Shown here piece after piece: positions 41,864 to 51,544 of a stretch of DNA of 64,000 bases. The stretch covers positions 37,528-101,527 of the forward strand of contig LFTC01000066.1 of assembly GCA_001512915.1 (NCBI GenBank), given 5' to 3'. Under the pieces are notes generated by a model, which made no database searches, had not been told where the DNA came from, and saw nothing but the letters and a program-made list of their open reading frames with translations. The translations under genes were made by a program, and so were the position numbers. The stretch comes from Clostridiales bacterium DTU083. Lineage in GTDB: Bacteria > Bacillota > Clostridia > Caldicoprobacterales > DTU083. How positions within the stretch are numbered: position 1 is the stretch's first letter; each line of letters starts with the position of its first letter.

Positions 41864-42256
41864 ATGGAAAAATTTGAAAAAATGGCTTTGCTTTTGGATA
41901 TGTATGGAGAGTTGCTTACTCAAAAGCAAAGAAACGTAATGGATCAATACTATAATTTCGATTTGTCATTGCAAGAAATTGCAGAAAATGTTGGCATCAG
42001 CAAGCAGGGAGTTCATGATCTGATCAGGCGAGCTGAAAACTTATTATTAAGAACCGAGAATAAATTAGGCTTTCTGAAGCGGTTGTTGAGAATTCAGGCC
42101 GAACTGAAAACAATCAAATGCATGCTGGAACTCTACAACCAAGAGAGCATACACCAAGCTGATCAGAAATGTATTAATATTGGGCAATCGCACGATAAGC
42201 TTTTGGCCTGCCTGGATAAGCTTGATAATCTCATTAATATCTGTATGGGAGGTTAA
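41864..42256 (+). CDS. ylxM: YlxM/p13-like HTH protein
   Basis: LLDMYGELLTQKQRNVMDQYYNFDLSLQEIAENVGISKQGVHDLIRRAE; immediately upstream of ffh. Confidence 0.93.
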   Translation: MEKFEKMALLLDMYGELLTQKQRNVMDQYYNFDLSLQEIAENVGISKQGVHDLIRRAENLLLRTENKLGFLKRLLRIQAELKTIKCMLELYNQESIHQADQKCINIGQSHDKLLACLDKLDNLINICMGG

Positions 42257-42260
42257 TGGA

Positions 42261-43598
42261 TTGGCATTTGAGAGTTTGACGGATAAACTTCAGTCTGCAT
42301 TTAAAAAGCTGACAGGCAAGGGCAAACTAAGCGAAAAAGATGTAAAAGAAGCCATGCGAGAGGTTAAATTAGCTTTACTTGAAGCAGACGTGAACTTTAT
42401 TGTTGTAAAAGATTTAATAAAAAAGATAAGCGAACGTGCTGTGGGATCGGAAATTATGGAAAGCCTGACTCCGGGCCAGCAAGTAATTAAGATTGTTAAT
42501 GAGGAATTAACCACTCTTATGGGAGGCTCCCACAGTAAAATTACTATGGCATCTAAGTCCCCAACTATCATAATGTTGATTGGATTGCAGGGTTCAGGAA
42601 AAACAACTCAAGCTGGAAAACTGGCTTATTTTTTTAGAAAACAGGGTAAAAACCCATTGTTGGCCGCATGTGATGTATACCGCCCGGCAGCAATCAAGCA
42701 GTTGCAAATAGTTGGTGAGAAAGTTAATACTCCAGTATTTGAGAAGGGACAGGGAGATCCTGTAGACATTGCAAGAGAAGCCATAGAGTATGCCAAAGAA
42801 AACCATAATGATATGGTTTTGATTGATACAGCTGGCCGACTGCACATTGATGAAGAGCTGATGAGTGAGCTTAAATCCATTAAATCTGAAATTAAGCCGC
42901 ACGAAATTTTATTGGTAGTCGATGCCATGACAGGTCAAGATGCTGTCAACGTAGCAAAATCTTTTAACGAACAGCTTGGCATTGATGGATTGATCCTGAC
43001 CAAGCTGGATGGCGACACACGCGGCGGTGCTGCACTTTCTGCCAAAGCGGTTACAGGTAAGCCCATAAAATTTATCGGTATTGGCGAAAAATTAGATGAT
43101 TTGGAAGTATTTCATCCGGATCGAATGGCCAGCCGAATTCTTGGTATGGGAGATATACTAACTATAATCGAAAGAGCCCAGGCCAGCCTTGATTTAAAAA
43201 AAGCACAGGAGATGGAAAAAAAGCTTCGTACCCAGACTTTTACTCTGGATGATTATTTAGAACAGTTAGAGCAAGTAAAGAATATGGGCTCCATGCAGGA
43301 AATACTTTCCATGATACCGGGCATAAACGCTGCAAAACTGCGGGGATTGCAGTTGGATGAAAAACAGATACCAAGAACACAGGCGATTATTCAGTCCATG
43401 ACACCACAGGAACGAAATAATCCGTCGATTATTAATGCCAGCCGTAGAAAAAGAATAGCTGCTGGCAGTGGTACTAGAATACAGGATGTTAATCAGTTAC
43501 TAAAATCCTATGAGGATTTAAAACGCATGATGAAACAGATGTCGAGCATGACCAAGAGCAAAGGGAAAAAAGGAAAATTCAGATTTCCGTTTATGTGA
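42261..43598 (+). CDS. ffh: signal recognition particle protein Ffh
   Basis: [37 protein letters not shown]-domain; TTG start at 42261 (listed ORF start is upstream inside ylxM). Confidence 0.96.
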   Translation: MAFESLTDKLQSAFKKLTGKGKLSEKDVKEAMREVKLALLEADVNFIVVKDLIKKISERAVGSEIMESLTPGQQVIKIVNEELTTLMGGSHSKITMASKSPTIIMLIGLQGSGKTTQAGKLAYFFRKQGKNPLLAACDVYRPAAIKQLQIVGEKVNTPVFEKGQGDPVDIAREAIEYAKENHNDMVLIDTAGRLHIDEELMSELKSIKSEIKPHEILLVVDAMTGQDAVNVAKSFNEQLGIDGLILTKLDGDTRGGAALSAKAVTGKPIKFIGIGEKLDDLEVFHPDRMASRILGMGDILTIIERAQASLDLKKAQEMEKKLRTQTFTLDDYLEQLEQVKNMGSMQEILSMIPGINAAKLRGLQLDEKQIPRTQAIIQSMTPQERNNPSIINASRRKRIAAGSGTRIQDVNQLLKSYEDLKRMMKQMSSMTKSKGKKGKFRFPFM

Positions 43599-43667
43599 TA
43601 CTGTTTAAAGCCAGCAACTGATTTTGTCAGTTTGCATAAAAAAATATTTATACAGTGAGGTGAGAAT

Positions 43668-43907
43668 ATGGTAAAAATCAGATTAAAGAGAATGGGAGCT
43701 AAGAAGAATCCATTTTATCGCCTGGTTGTGGCTGATTCCCGATATCCCAGAGATGGGAGATTTCTGGAGGAAATTGGTTATTATAATCCTACCACCAACC
43801 CGGCAGAAATAAAAATTGATGTTGAAAAAGCAAAGGATTGGCTTAGGAAAGGTGCACAGCCTACCGATACAGTCAGGGTTCTTCTTAAGAAGAACGGCAT
43901 ATTATAG
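43668..43907 (+). CDS. rpsP: 30S ribosomal protein S16
   Basis: [41 protein letters not shown]. Confidence 0.98.
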   Translation: MVKIRLKRMGAKKNPFYRLVVADSRYPRDGRFLEEIGYYNPTTNPAEIKIDVEKAKDWLRKGAQPTDTVRVLLKKNGIL

Positions 43908-43918
43908 GAGGCAGAGCT

Positions 43919-44146
43919 ATGGTTGAATTGGTGGAATATATCGCCAAATCCTTGGTCGATAATCCAGACAAGGTCAATGTAAGCAAGAAAGAAGAAGACA
44001 ATGCCATAATAATAGAATTAAGAGTAGCTCCTGACGATATGGGAAAAGTTATTGGCAAGCAAGGCCGCATAGCTAAAGCTATTCGGACTGTTATTAAGGC
44101 GGCATCTTTTAAAGAAAATAAGAGGGTAACATTGGAAATAATTTAA
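43919..44146 (+). CDS. khpA: KH-domain RNA-binding protein (KhpA/YlqC)
   Basis: VAPDDMGKVIGKQGRIAKAIRTVIKAA KH motif, between rpsP and rimM. Confidence 0.94.
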   Translation: MVELVEYIAKSLVDNPDKVNVSKKEEDNAIIIELRVAPDDMGKVIGKQGRIAKAIRTVIKAASFKENKRVTLEII

Positions 44147-44147
44147 G

Positions 44148-44681
44148 GTGAAAAAACCAATGCAAGAATATCTGTCTGTTGGTATTGTTCTAAAACCTCA
44201 TGGCCTACGAGGAGAAGTAAAGGTTAAGCCTTTGACAGATGATGAAAGACGTTATGATTGTCTGAACTGTGTTTATGTTAAAAATGATGAGTTCAAAGAG
44301 CTTAGCATTATATCCAGACGTTATAACAAAGGTTTTGTTTATTTAAGATTTAAGGGCTTAGAAACCATAGATTCGGTGACGAATTTAAGAAACAAATATC
44401 TCTGGATACCTCGACATATGGCTCGTAAGCTGCCTGCAGATACTTACTTTATAGCCGACTTGCTTGGTTGCCGGGTAGAGACTTTGTCAGGTGAATACTT
44501 AGGTGAAATCGCAGACGTACAGGAAACCGGAAGCAATGATGTATATATAGTGCATGGAGGTCCTAAAGGGGAAATATTGATCCCTGCACTTAAGAAAGTG
44601 GTTGTCGAGGTAGACATAAAAAATAAACTTGTGCGGGTGGACCTGACAGATATGGAGGGATTACTGCCCGATGAGAATTGA
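44148..44681 (+). CDS. rimM: 16S rRNA processing protein RimM
   Basis: VGIVLKPHGLRGEVKVKPLTD; gene context. Confidence 0.96.
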   Translation: MKKPMQEYLSVGIVLKPHGLRGEVKVKPLTDDERRYDCLNCVYVKNDEFKELSIISRRYNKGFVYLRFKGLETIDSVTNLRNKYLWIPRHMARKLPADTYFIADLLGCRVETLSGEYLGEIADVQETGSNDVYIVHGGPKGEILIPALKKVVVEVDIKNKLVRVDLTDMEGLLPDEN

Positions 44682-45420
44682 TATACTCACACTTTTTCCC
44701 GAGATGTTTGAAAGTTTTCTAACAACCAGTATATTAGGACGTGCTGTTGAAAAGGGTTTGGTTTCTATAAAAGTCCATAATATACGTGATTTTGCTGATA
44801 ATAAGCATAAGCAGGCTGATGATTATCCGTATGGCGGAGGTGCCGGCATGGTATTGATGCCTCAGCCATTGTCTGATTGCATAAAACATGTGCTTTCCCA
44901 ATATCGGGAAAAGACATATGAGAAAAAAACAAAAATTATTTACCTTTCTCCGCAAGGCCAGGTGCTCAGCCAACAAATGGCAAGAGAGCTGTCTAAAGAG
45001 CCTTCTTTGATTCTGATATGCGGGCATTATGAAGGGATTGACCAACGAATTATTGACAGATATGTAGATATGGAAGTTTCTATCGGTGATTATGTACTTA
45101 CAGGCGGGGAAATCCCTGCTATGGTGCTAATTGATTGTGTTACCCGCTTAATTCCTGGAGTATTAGGCAGCCAAGAATCCATATTGGAAGAATCACATAC
45201 AGCAGGCTTGCTCGAGTATCCTCAGTATACCAGGCCAGCTGTCTACGACGGAGATGAGGTCCCTCAGGTATTATTATCCGGGGATCATGAAAGAATAAAA
45301 AGATGGCGAAGACAGCAGAGTTTGAAAAATACATTGAAGAAGCGGCCTGATATGTTGAAGAAAGCTTCATTGACTGAAGAGGACTACAAGTTTCTGAAAG
45401 AGCTGAAAGATTCTGAATGA
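44671..45420 (+). CDS. trmD: tRNA (guanine-37-N1)-methyltransferase
   Basis: MRIDILTLFPEMFESFL, YPYGGGAGMVLMPQPL, ICGHYEGIDQR. Confidence 0.98.
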   Translation: MRIDILTLFPEMFESFLTTSILGRAVEKGLVSIKVHNIRDFADNKHKQADDYPYGGGAGMVLMPQPLSDCIKHVLSQYREKTYEKKTKIIYLSPQGQVLSQQMARELSKEPSLILICGHYEGIDQRIIDRYVDMEVSIGDYVLTGGEIPAMVLIDCVTRLIPGVLGSQESILEESHTAGLLEYPQYTRPAVYDGDEVPQVLLSGDHERIKRWRRQQSLKNTLKKRPDMLKKASLTEEDYKFLKELKDSE

Positions 45421-45427
45421 CAGCTTA

Positions 45428-45457
45428 TTGCATAAGGGAAGTTCCTTATGATATAAT
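45428..45457 (+). promoter_or_regulatory. putative sigma-A promoter for rplS
   Basis: TTGCAT - 18 bp - TATAAT. Confidence 0.55.
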
Positions 45458-45470
45458 TTTTTGCATGATT

Positions 45471-45512
45471 AAAAGCGTTCCTCTTTCCAGGTTATAGGTT
45501 ATGAACGCTTGT
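45471..45512 (+). ncRNA. L19-leader-like hairpin in rplS 5' UTR
   Basis: AAGCGTTC...GAACGCTT stem directly upstream of the rplS RBS, in the position of the known L19 ribosomal leader. Confidence 0.55.
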
Positions 45513-45532
45513 AAAAAGGAGGTTAAAAACCC

Positions 45533-45883
45533 ATGAATATTATTAGAACTTTGGAACAGGAGCAAATGAGGAAGGATTTACCAGAATTCTCCGTTGGTGA
45601 TACAGTGAGAGTATTTGTTAAGGTTGTAGAGGGATCTCGCGAAAGGTTGCAAGCTTTCGAGGGAACTGTTATTCAAAGAAACGGAGGAGGAATTAGCGAA
45701 ACTTTTACAGTGCGCAGGATTTCTTATGGTGTTGGTGTAGAGAGAACTTTTCCGCTTCATTCACCAAGGATTGATCGTATTGAGGTAGTGAGAAAAGGTA
45801 AAGTACGTAGAGCAAAACTATTTTATCTGCGTGACCGGATCGGAAAAGCTGCTAAAATTAAAGAAAAGCAAGTTAGCAAATAA
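45533..45883 (+). CDS. rplS: 50S ribosomal protein L19
   Basis: [62 protein letters not shown]. Confidence 0.98.
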   Translation: MNIIRTLEQEQMRKDLPEFSVGDTVRVFVKVVEGSRERLQAFEGTVIQRNGGGISETFTVRRISYGVGVERTFPLHSPRIDRIEVVRKGKVRRAKLFYLRDRIGKAAKIKEKQVSK

Positions 45884-45888
45884 AACAC

Positions 45889-45920
45889 ATATGGGACTGG
45901 CAACAGTTCCATATTGTTTT
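45889..45920 (+). terminator. intrinsic terminator after rplS
   Basis: ATATGGGACTG-GCAA-CAGTTCCATAT followed by TGTTTT. Confidence 0.75.
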
Positions 45921-46004
45921 ATTATAAGCACAAATGCCCATCAAAGCTTTAGATATAAAGGTTGTATGCAATTATTTGATTACTACGGGAAGGTCTGATA
46001 TGTA

Positions 46005-46580
46005 ATGAAACAGAAAAAGGGCAGCATGAGCAGCGTCAAAATTTCAGAAAATATAAAGCAATCCGGAACATTGAGGGAAATATGGGATTGGGCTCAAACC
46101 ATAATTATAGCTGTGATTATTGCCCTCTTAATTCGCAGTTTTCTGTTTGAAATTATTCTGGTAGACGGGAATTCGATGGCTCCTACTCTTTTCGACCGGG
46201 ATAGGGTTTTTGTAAATAAAATCATATATTTATTGGAAGAACCAAGCCATGGTGATATCGTTATTTTCAAGACTCCTGAAGATAACAAGTCAAATTATGT
46301 AAAACGTCTTATTGGCTTGCCAGGAGATAGAATTAAAATAGAGAATGGAATTGTTTACTTAAATGGTGACCCCCTGCATGAGCCATATGTTGAGGTTCCT
46401 GCGATCAATGATTATATGGAAGTAACCGTACCGGAAGGAGCTTTCTTCGCTTTGGGGGATAATCGCAATGATAGTAAAGACAGCAGAGATTTTCGAATTG
46501 GTTTTATTTCCATGAAGAATCTAGTTGGTAAGGCGGTATGGCGTATATGGCCTTTGAGCAATATTTCTCCAATCCAGTAG
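46005..46580 (+). CDS. lepB: signal peptidase I
   Basis: VDGNSMAPTLFDRDRVFVNK, NYVKRLIGLPGDRIKIENG, ALGDNRNDSKDSR. Confidence 0.96.
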   Translation: MKQKKGSMSSVKISENIKQSGTLREIWDWAQTIIIAVIIALLIRSFLFEIILVDGNSMAPTLFDRDRVFVNKIIYLLEEPSHGDIVIFKTPEDNKSNYVKRLIGLPGDRIKIENGIVYLNGDPLHEPYVEVPAINDYMEVTVPEGAFFALGDNRNDSKDSRDFRIGFISMKNLVGKAVWRIWPLSNISPIQ

Positions 46581-46596
46581 GAAGGAAGTGAACATT

Positions 46597-47442
46597 TTGA
46601 GTATTAACTGGTATCCTGGCCATATGGCCAAGGCAAAGCGTTTAATAAGAGAGGATTTAAAATTAGTAGATATGGTCATCGAACTGCTCGATGCCAGGAT
46701 ACCGTCCAGCAGCACTAATCCAGATTTTAGTTCTCTTTATCACAACAAAATCCGCGTAATTGTGCTAAATAAAGCAGATTATGCTGATCCTGACAAAACG
46801 AAAAAATGGCAGGACCATTATCAGAATCAAAATATGCCGGTTGTAGCAATTAATGCATTAAATAAGAAAGATATAAACAACGTAAGAAAGTTTCTTTTTT
46901 CACTGGCAGATGAAAAACGAAAGCAAATAAGAAAACAAAAAGGCATAAATAAGACTATTCGTGCAATGGTTGTGGGGATACCAAATGTTGGAAAGTCCAC
47001 TTTTATAAACAGCATTACAGGGAAATCCAAAGCAAAAACAGGAGACAGACCAGGCATTACTAAAGTTAAGCAATGGTTTAGAGTAACTCCTTATTTTGAA
47101 CTTTTGGATACCCCCGGTCTTTTATGGCCAAAGTTTGAAGAAGAGTTAATTGGTCTGCATCTTGCTTATGTTGGGTCCATCAAAGAAGAGATTATTCAAC
47201 CGGAAGAAGTGGCCTTTCGTTTTTTGGAGGAAATGTCTGAAAGCTATCCTGATCTATTAAAAACACGTTTTCAACTCAATCATATAGACAGAGAAGGACA
47301 TGAACTTTTGGCAGAAATAGCAGTAAAAAGAGGATGGTTGCAATCTGGCGGAATAGCTGATATAGAAAGAGCTGCCAAACAAGTTCTGTATGAATATCAA
47401 GCCGGCATTATTGGACGTACTACATTAGAGCTTCCTTATTAA
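46597..47442 (+). CDS. rbgA: ribosome biogenesis GTPase RbgA (YlqF)
   Basis: INWYPGHMAKAKRLI, GIPNVGKSTFINSI, permuted GTPase; TTG start inferred. Confidence 0.96.
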   Translation: MSINWYPGHMAKAKRLIREDLKLVDMVIELLDARIPSSSTNPDFSSLYHNKIRVIVLNKADYADPDKTKKWQDHYQNQNMPVVAINALNKKDINNVRKFLFSLADEKRKQIRKQKGINKTIRAMVVGIPNVGKSTFINSITGKSKAKTGDRPGITKVKQWFRVTPYFELLDTPGLLWPKFEEELIGLHLAYVGSIKEEIIQPEEVAFRFLEEMSESYPDLLKTRFQLNHIDREGHELLAEIAVKRGWLQSGGIADIERAAKQVLYEYQAGIIGRTTLELPY

Positions 47443-47505
47443 AGAAGGAAAATCTACAAAAATATCGAACTATTCTTGAGATTAGCACGATGAGGAGGCT
47501 TTTTT

Positions 47506-48285
47506 TTGGATATACATAAATTGACCATTTCTGAAGTAAAAGATCTTCTTCAAAATACGCACATAGTATCCGAAGATTTGCTAAATGCGTTAAGGCGCGA
47601 TAATCGAAAAGGAATTCAGGTGCTGCTTAAAAAATATTATAGAGAACAGGAAATCCTTAGAAGAAAAAATGATAATGCAAAAAAATTATTACAATATGAA
47701 AAGAGAATTTGGTCTCAAGGTTATATTAATATAGGAGGAGTTGATGAAGCAGGACGGGGGCCTTTGGCAGGTCCTGTTGTTTCTGCCTGTGTTATATTAC
47801 CAAAAAATCTCATCATTGTAGAAATAGATGATTCAAAAAAGCTGTCAGCTGCTAAAAGAGAGGAACTATATAATAGAATATTTAATAATGCATATGCAAT
47901 TGGAATTGGAATAGTAGAGAATAAAAGGATAGACGAAATAAATATTTACAACGCCACTAAGGAAGCAATGATACAAGCAGTGCTTGCAAGCAAACAGCAA
48001 CCGGACTTTCTTTTGTTGGATGCCATGAATTTAAAAGAATTACCTATACCCCAATTATCCGTGATTAAAGGCGACTCGAAATCCCAGTCTGTAGCGGCAG
48101 CTTCTATCATTGCCAAAGTCACCAGAGACAGGATAATGGAGGATTTTGCCAAGTTATATCCGCAGTATGGATTTGAAAAACATAAAGGATATGGTACTAA
48201 GGAACATGTTGAAGCTATTCGTAAATATGGTACTACACCAATTCATCGCTTAAGTTTCTTGGATAAAATATTACCTACGATGTAA
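47506..48285 (+). CDS. rnhB: ribonuclease HII
   Basis: GGVDEAGRGPLAGPVVSACVIL, DDSKKLSAAKREEL, KGDSKSQSVAAASIIAKVTRD. Confidence 0.97.
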   Translation: MDIHKLTISEVKDLLQNTHIVSEDLLNALRRDNRKGIQVLLKKYYREQEILRRKNDNAKKLLQYEKRIWSQGYINIGGVDEAGRGPLAGPVVSACVILPKNLIIVEIDDSKKLSAAKREELYNRIFNNAYAIGIGIVENKRIDEINIYNATKEAMIQAVLASKQQPDFLLLDAMNLKELPIPQLSVIKGDSKSQSVAAASIIAKVTRDRIMEDFAKLYPQYGFEKHKGYGTKEHVEAIRKYGTTPIHRLSFLDKILPTM

Positions 48286-48298
48286 GGAGGCTTTGCTT

Positions 48299-49834
48299 GT
48301 GTTAGCTAAAATAAAAAGTGCCGGCCTCATTGGCATCAATGGTTATATTATCGATATTGAAGCAGATATTTCAAATGGCTTACCCGTGTTTGATATTGTC
48401 GGTTTAGCCGATACAGCTGTTAAGGAGTCCAGAGAACGGGTTCGTACGGCAATAAAAAACTGTGGTTTTGATTTTCCAATTAAACGAATAACAATTAACA
48501 TGGCACCAGGTGATACAAGAAAAGAAGGCTCTGCCTATGATTTGGCAATTGCCATTGGTATTATGAAAGCAACAGGGCAGGTCAGTTTTCCTGCCGGTTT
48601 TCATCCTATTATTTTAGGTGAACTTTCACTTGATGGTAGCATCCGTCCGATAAACGGAGTATTGCCTATGCTGCTATCTGCGGCGGATAAAGAAAAAGAT
48701 GTTATCCTTCCTAAAGAAAATGCCCTTGAGGCTTGTCATGTAGAAGGAATCAATGTATATGCTTTTGAGCATCTGTCGGAATTGGTTTCGGCATTAAACG
48801 GCGATACGCCAATGAGTAAGTTTAATAAAACAATTAAAAATATGAGATCTTCTTCCTGTAATTCCGTTTGTGATGATTATGCTGATGTAAAAGGGCAGGA
48901 AGCAGCGAAGAGAGCTTTGAAAATAGCCGCTGCCGGAGGACATAACCTTCTCATGATTGGCAGCCCTGGCACTGGGAAAACCATGTTAGCCAGGAGATTG
49001 CCATCTATTTTGCCTGATTTAACATATGAGGAAGCTATAGAAACTACCATGATATATAGTGCTGCAGCTCTATTGGATTCAAAAGAAGGTCTGATACAAA
49101 AAAGGCCGTTCAGGTCTCCACATCATACAATTTCAAATGTTGCCCTGGTAGGAGGCGGAAGAATACCTAAGCCTGGAGAAATCAGTCTTGCTCATAATGG
49201 TGTTCTGTATTTAGATGAACTGCCTGAATTCAGAAGAGATGTACTAGAAGTATTAAGACAGCCGCTGGAAGATGGCAAGATAACAGTTTCCCGTGCCTAT
49301 GGGTCTGTAGTATTTCCTGCAAAATTTATGCTTATTGGCAGCATGAATCCTTGTCCATGTGGATATTTTGGAGATCAAAATCATTACTGCAAATGTTCTC
49401 CTAATCAAATAATGCGATACTTAGATCGTTTATCAGGGCCGTTAATAGATCGTTTTGATATTCACCTCGAAGTAAGGCCAGTCAGCTTTGATAAGCTAAC
49501 TGGAGACTATGAAGGAGAAACATCAGCTCAAATGAAGAAGGAGGTGGATAAAGCGAGAAATATTCAGCTTGAGAGATATAAGGATAAAGAAATTTATTGT
49601 AATGCACAACTAAGCCCAAAGCAGATCAAACAATACTGTAGACTTACTAAGAGCCAGAAAAGTATTCTAAAGGACGCTTTTTCCAGTTTATCATTAAGTG
49701 CAAGAGCTTATGATCGCATCCTGAGAGTTGCTCGAACGATTGCAGATTTAGATGGAGAAGTACACATTATGGATCATCATTTGGCAGAAGCTATACAATA
49801 CCGCAGTTTGGACAGACAATATTGGAATTATTAA
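48299..49834 (+). CDS. comM: YifB-family Mg chelatase-like AAA ATPase (ComM)
   Basis: IVGLADTAVKESRERVRTAIKNCGF, MIGSPGTGKTMLARRLPSILP, FRSPHHTISNVALVGGG. Confidence 0.95.
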   Translation: MLAKIKSAGLIGINGYIIDIEADISNGLPVFDIVGLADTAVKESRERVRTAIKNCGFDFPIKRITINMAPGDTRKEGSAYDLAIAIGIMKATGQVSFPAGFHPIILGELSLDGSIRPINGVLPMLLSAADKEKDVILPKENALEACHVEGINVYAFEHLSELVSALNGDTPMSKFNKTIKNMRSSSCNSVCDDYADVKGQEAAKRALKIAAAGGHNLLMIGSPGTGKTMLARRLPSILPDLTYEEAIETTMIYSAAALLDSKEGLIQKRPFRSPHHTISNVALVGGGRIPKPGEISLAHNGVLYLDELPEFRRDVLEVLRQPLEDGKITVSRAYGSVVFPAKFMLIGSMNPCPCGYFGDQNHYCKCSPNQIMRYLDRLSGPLIDRFDIHLEVRPVSFDKLTGDYEGETSAQMKKEVDKARNIQLERYKDKEIYCNAQLSPKQIKQYCRLTKSQKSILKDAFSSLSLSARAYDRILRVARTIADLDGEVHIMDHHLAEAIQYRSLDRQYWNY

Positions 49835-49862
49835 AACTAGATAAGGAGAATTGGGAAAGTAT

Positions 49863-51023
49863 ATGAAAAAAATCATCAAAAGATCTAATATCGATATTAA
49901 TCTTGCGTGCTATTTTACAATGGTATTGCTCGGTTTATACTTGGCAGGTTATCAAAATGCAGTTGACTCTATTACTAAAGAATATTCAATTTCCAGCGCG
50001 ATTATGGGGGCTATTATAGCGTTGCATTTTATTGGTTCCATAACATCGCCTGTAGTATTTGGTGAAATAAGTGATCGAAAAGGTACAAAAATAGTTACTT
50101 TAACAGCTTTTGTTTTTTTAATAATCGGCCTATTAGCAGTTAGTTTAATTAAAAACATATATATCTTAGCCTTAGGTATTTTTTTAATAGGATGCGGTTT
50201 TTCCGTTATAGAAGGGACCTTATCAACAGTATTATCAAATAACAACCCAGGTCATACTGTAAAAGTTATTAATATGTCCCAAATGTTCTTTTGCATTGGC
50301 GCTGTCTTAAGTCCCATTTTTACACTATTTATAATGAAACGTTTTGGAAGCTGGAAATATGTTTTTATTATACTAACTTTCTTATTCTTTTTTATGGCTG
50401 TTATTTTTTTTCGATTTGATCTTGATAAGTCTAGAAATAAGCAGACTAAAAATATAGAATGTGAAAATAAGATACATTCTTTTGTATTACTAAAACAGAA
50501 AAGTTTTATACTATTATGTCTGGCTATGTTTATATATGTAGGAGTTGAGGAAGGTATAGCATTTTGGATGACAACGTTTTTTGGTCATACTTATAATAGT
50601 ACACTATGGGGATCATATGCATTATCTGCCTACTGGGCTGGAATGGTTTTGGGACGTTTTTTCGCCGCATTATTGCCGGAAAAAGGCATCACATTTCTAA
50701 AAATTGGCACCATTCTGACTTGTTTCAGCATATTACTAGTTCTATTGACTGAGAATAAAGTATTAGGATTTGTTTCTTTTGCATTGGTTGGGCTGGGCTT
50801 TTCTGTCACATGGCCAATGATTGTTTCCATTACATCAGAAAAATTCCACAATTTTAGGGGAACAGCAATTGGCATAATGATGTCACTGGGAGCTCTAGGA
50901 GGAACAGTTCTTCCTTTTTTAATTGGCATATTTGATAATTTTGGTAAGATAAGAATAGCTTTTTGGGCAATGCCCTTTCTTGCCATAATCATATTAATAA
51001 GCATTCTACATACAGAAAAATAG
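49863..51023 (+). CDS. MFS transporter
   Basis: 12-TM pattern with MFS motif GEISDRKGTKIV; ATG 49863 preferred. Confidence 0.88.
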   Translation: MKKIIKRSNIDINLACYFTMVLLGLYLAGYQNAVDSITKEYSISSAIMGAIIALHFIGSITSPVVFGEISDRKGTKIVTLTAFVFLIIGLLAVSLIKNIYILALGIFLIGCGFSVIEGTLSTVLSNNNPGHTVKVINMSQMFFCIGAVLSPIFTLFIMKRFGSWKYVFIILTFLFFFMAVIFFRFDLDKSRNKQTKNIECENKIHSFVLLKQKSFILLCLAMFIYVGVEEGIAFWMTTFFGHTYNSTLWGSYALSAYWAGMVLGRFFAALLPEKGITFLKIGTILTCFSILLVLLTENKVLGFVSFALVGLGFSVTWPMIVSITSEKFHNFRGTAIGIMMSLGALGGTVLPFLIGIFDNFGKIRIAFWAMPFLAIIILISILHTEK

Positions 51024-51052
51024 TAATAAATTAATTATGCAATTCGCTATAT

Positions 51053-51098
51053 AACAGCTGATAGTTTAGATATAAAGATATCAATCAGCTGTTTTTTT
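51053..51098 (+). terminator. intrinsic terminator after the MFS gene
   Basis: AACAGCTGAT...ATCAGCTGTTTTTTT. Confidence 0.75.
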
Positions 51099-51183
51099 AT
51101 ACTTATTTAACACTAAATAATAGAAATTATACTATCTGACTATAATATAATAAGCAAATTGCATAAAAAAATAAAAAAAAGAC

Positions 51184-51212
51184 TTGACTGTTTCTTTATA
51201 CATGTTTATAAT
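51184..51212 (+). promoter_or_regulatory. sigma-A promoter of the accessory transport/catabolic operon
   Basis: TTGACT - 17 bp - TATAAT. Confidence 0.8.
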
Positions 51213-51217
51213 TAACA

Positions 51218-51235
51218 TGTAATAACGTTATTACA
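51218..51235. promoter_or_regulatory. operator O1, LacI-type palindrome
   Basis: TGTAATAACGTTATTACA, a perfect 18-bp palindrome with central CG, 5 bp after the -10. Confidence 0.8.
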
Positions 51236-51489
51236 ATGAAGTTAGGAATATATTTAAGAGAAAAATCATAAAAAATGAATCAAATTATCAATAATACACA
51301 AATAATCTTTGACGATATACAATAAAAAAGAATTTAGCAATTTACTGCTTTACATACTTATTTATTCGATCTAATTAGTATGAATATATCACTACAATAA
51401 GCCATTATAAGATTTACTCACTCATAGAAATGCTCGTTGTATTATTTATAAAAACTACTAATATTTAATTACCATTCTGATTTGCTTTT

Positions 51490-51507
51490 TGTAATAACGT
51501 TATCACA
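51490..51507. promoter_or_regulatory. operator O2, second copy of the palindrome
   Basis: TGTAATAACGTTATCACA, 17/18 identical to O1. Confidence 0.78.
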
Positions 51508-51544
51508 AGAAATTTTTATATAAATTAAAGAAAGAGGTGCAGAA

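Noticed and set aside
42180-42260. N-terminal extension of ffh in the ORF track
   Set aside because: Overlaps the end of ylxM; the conserved Ffh N-terminus ([10 protein letters not shown]) begins at TTG 42261 after GGGAGG.
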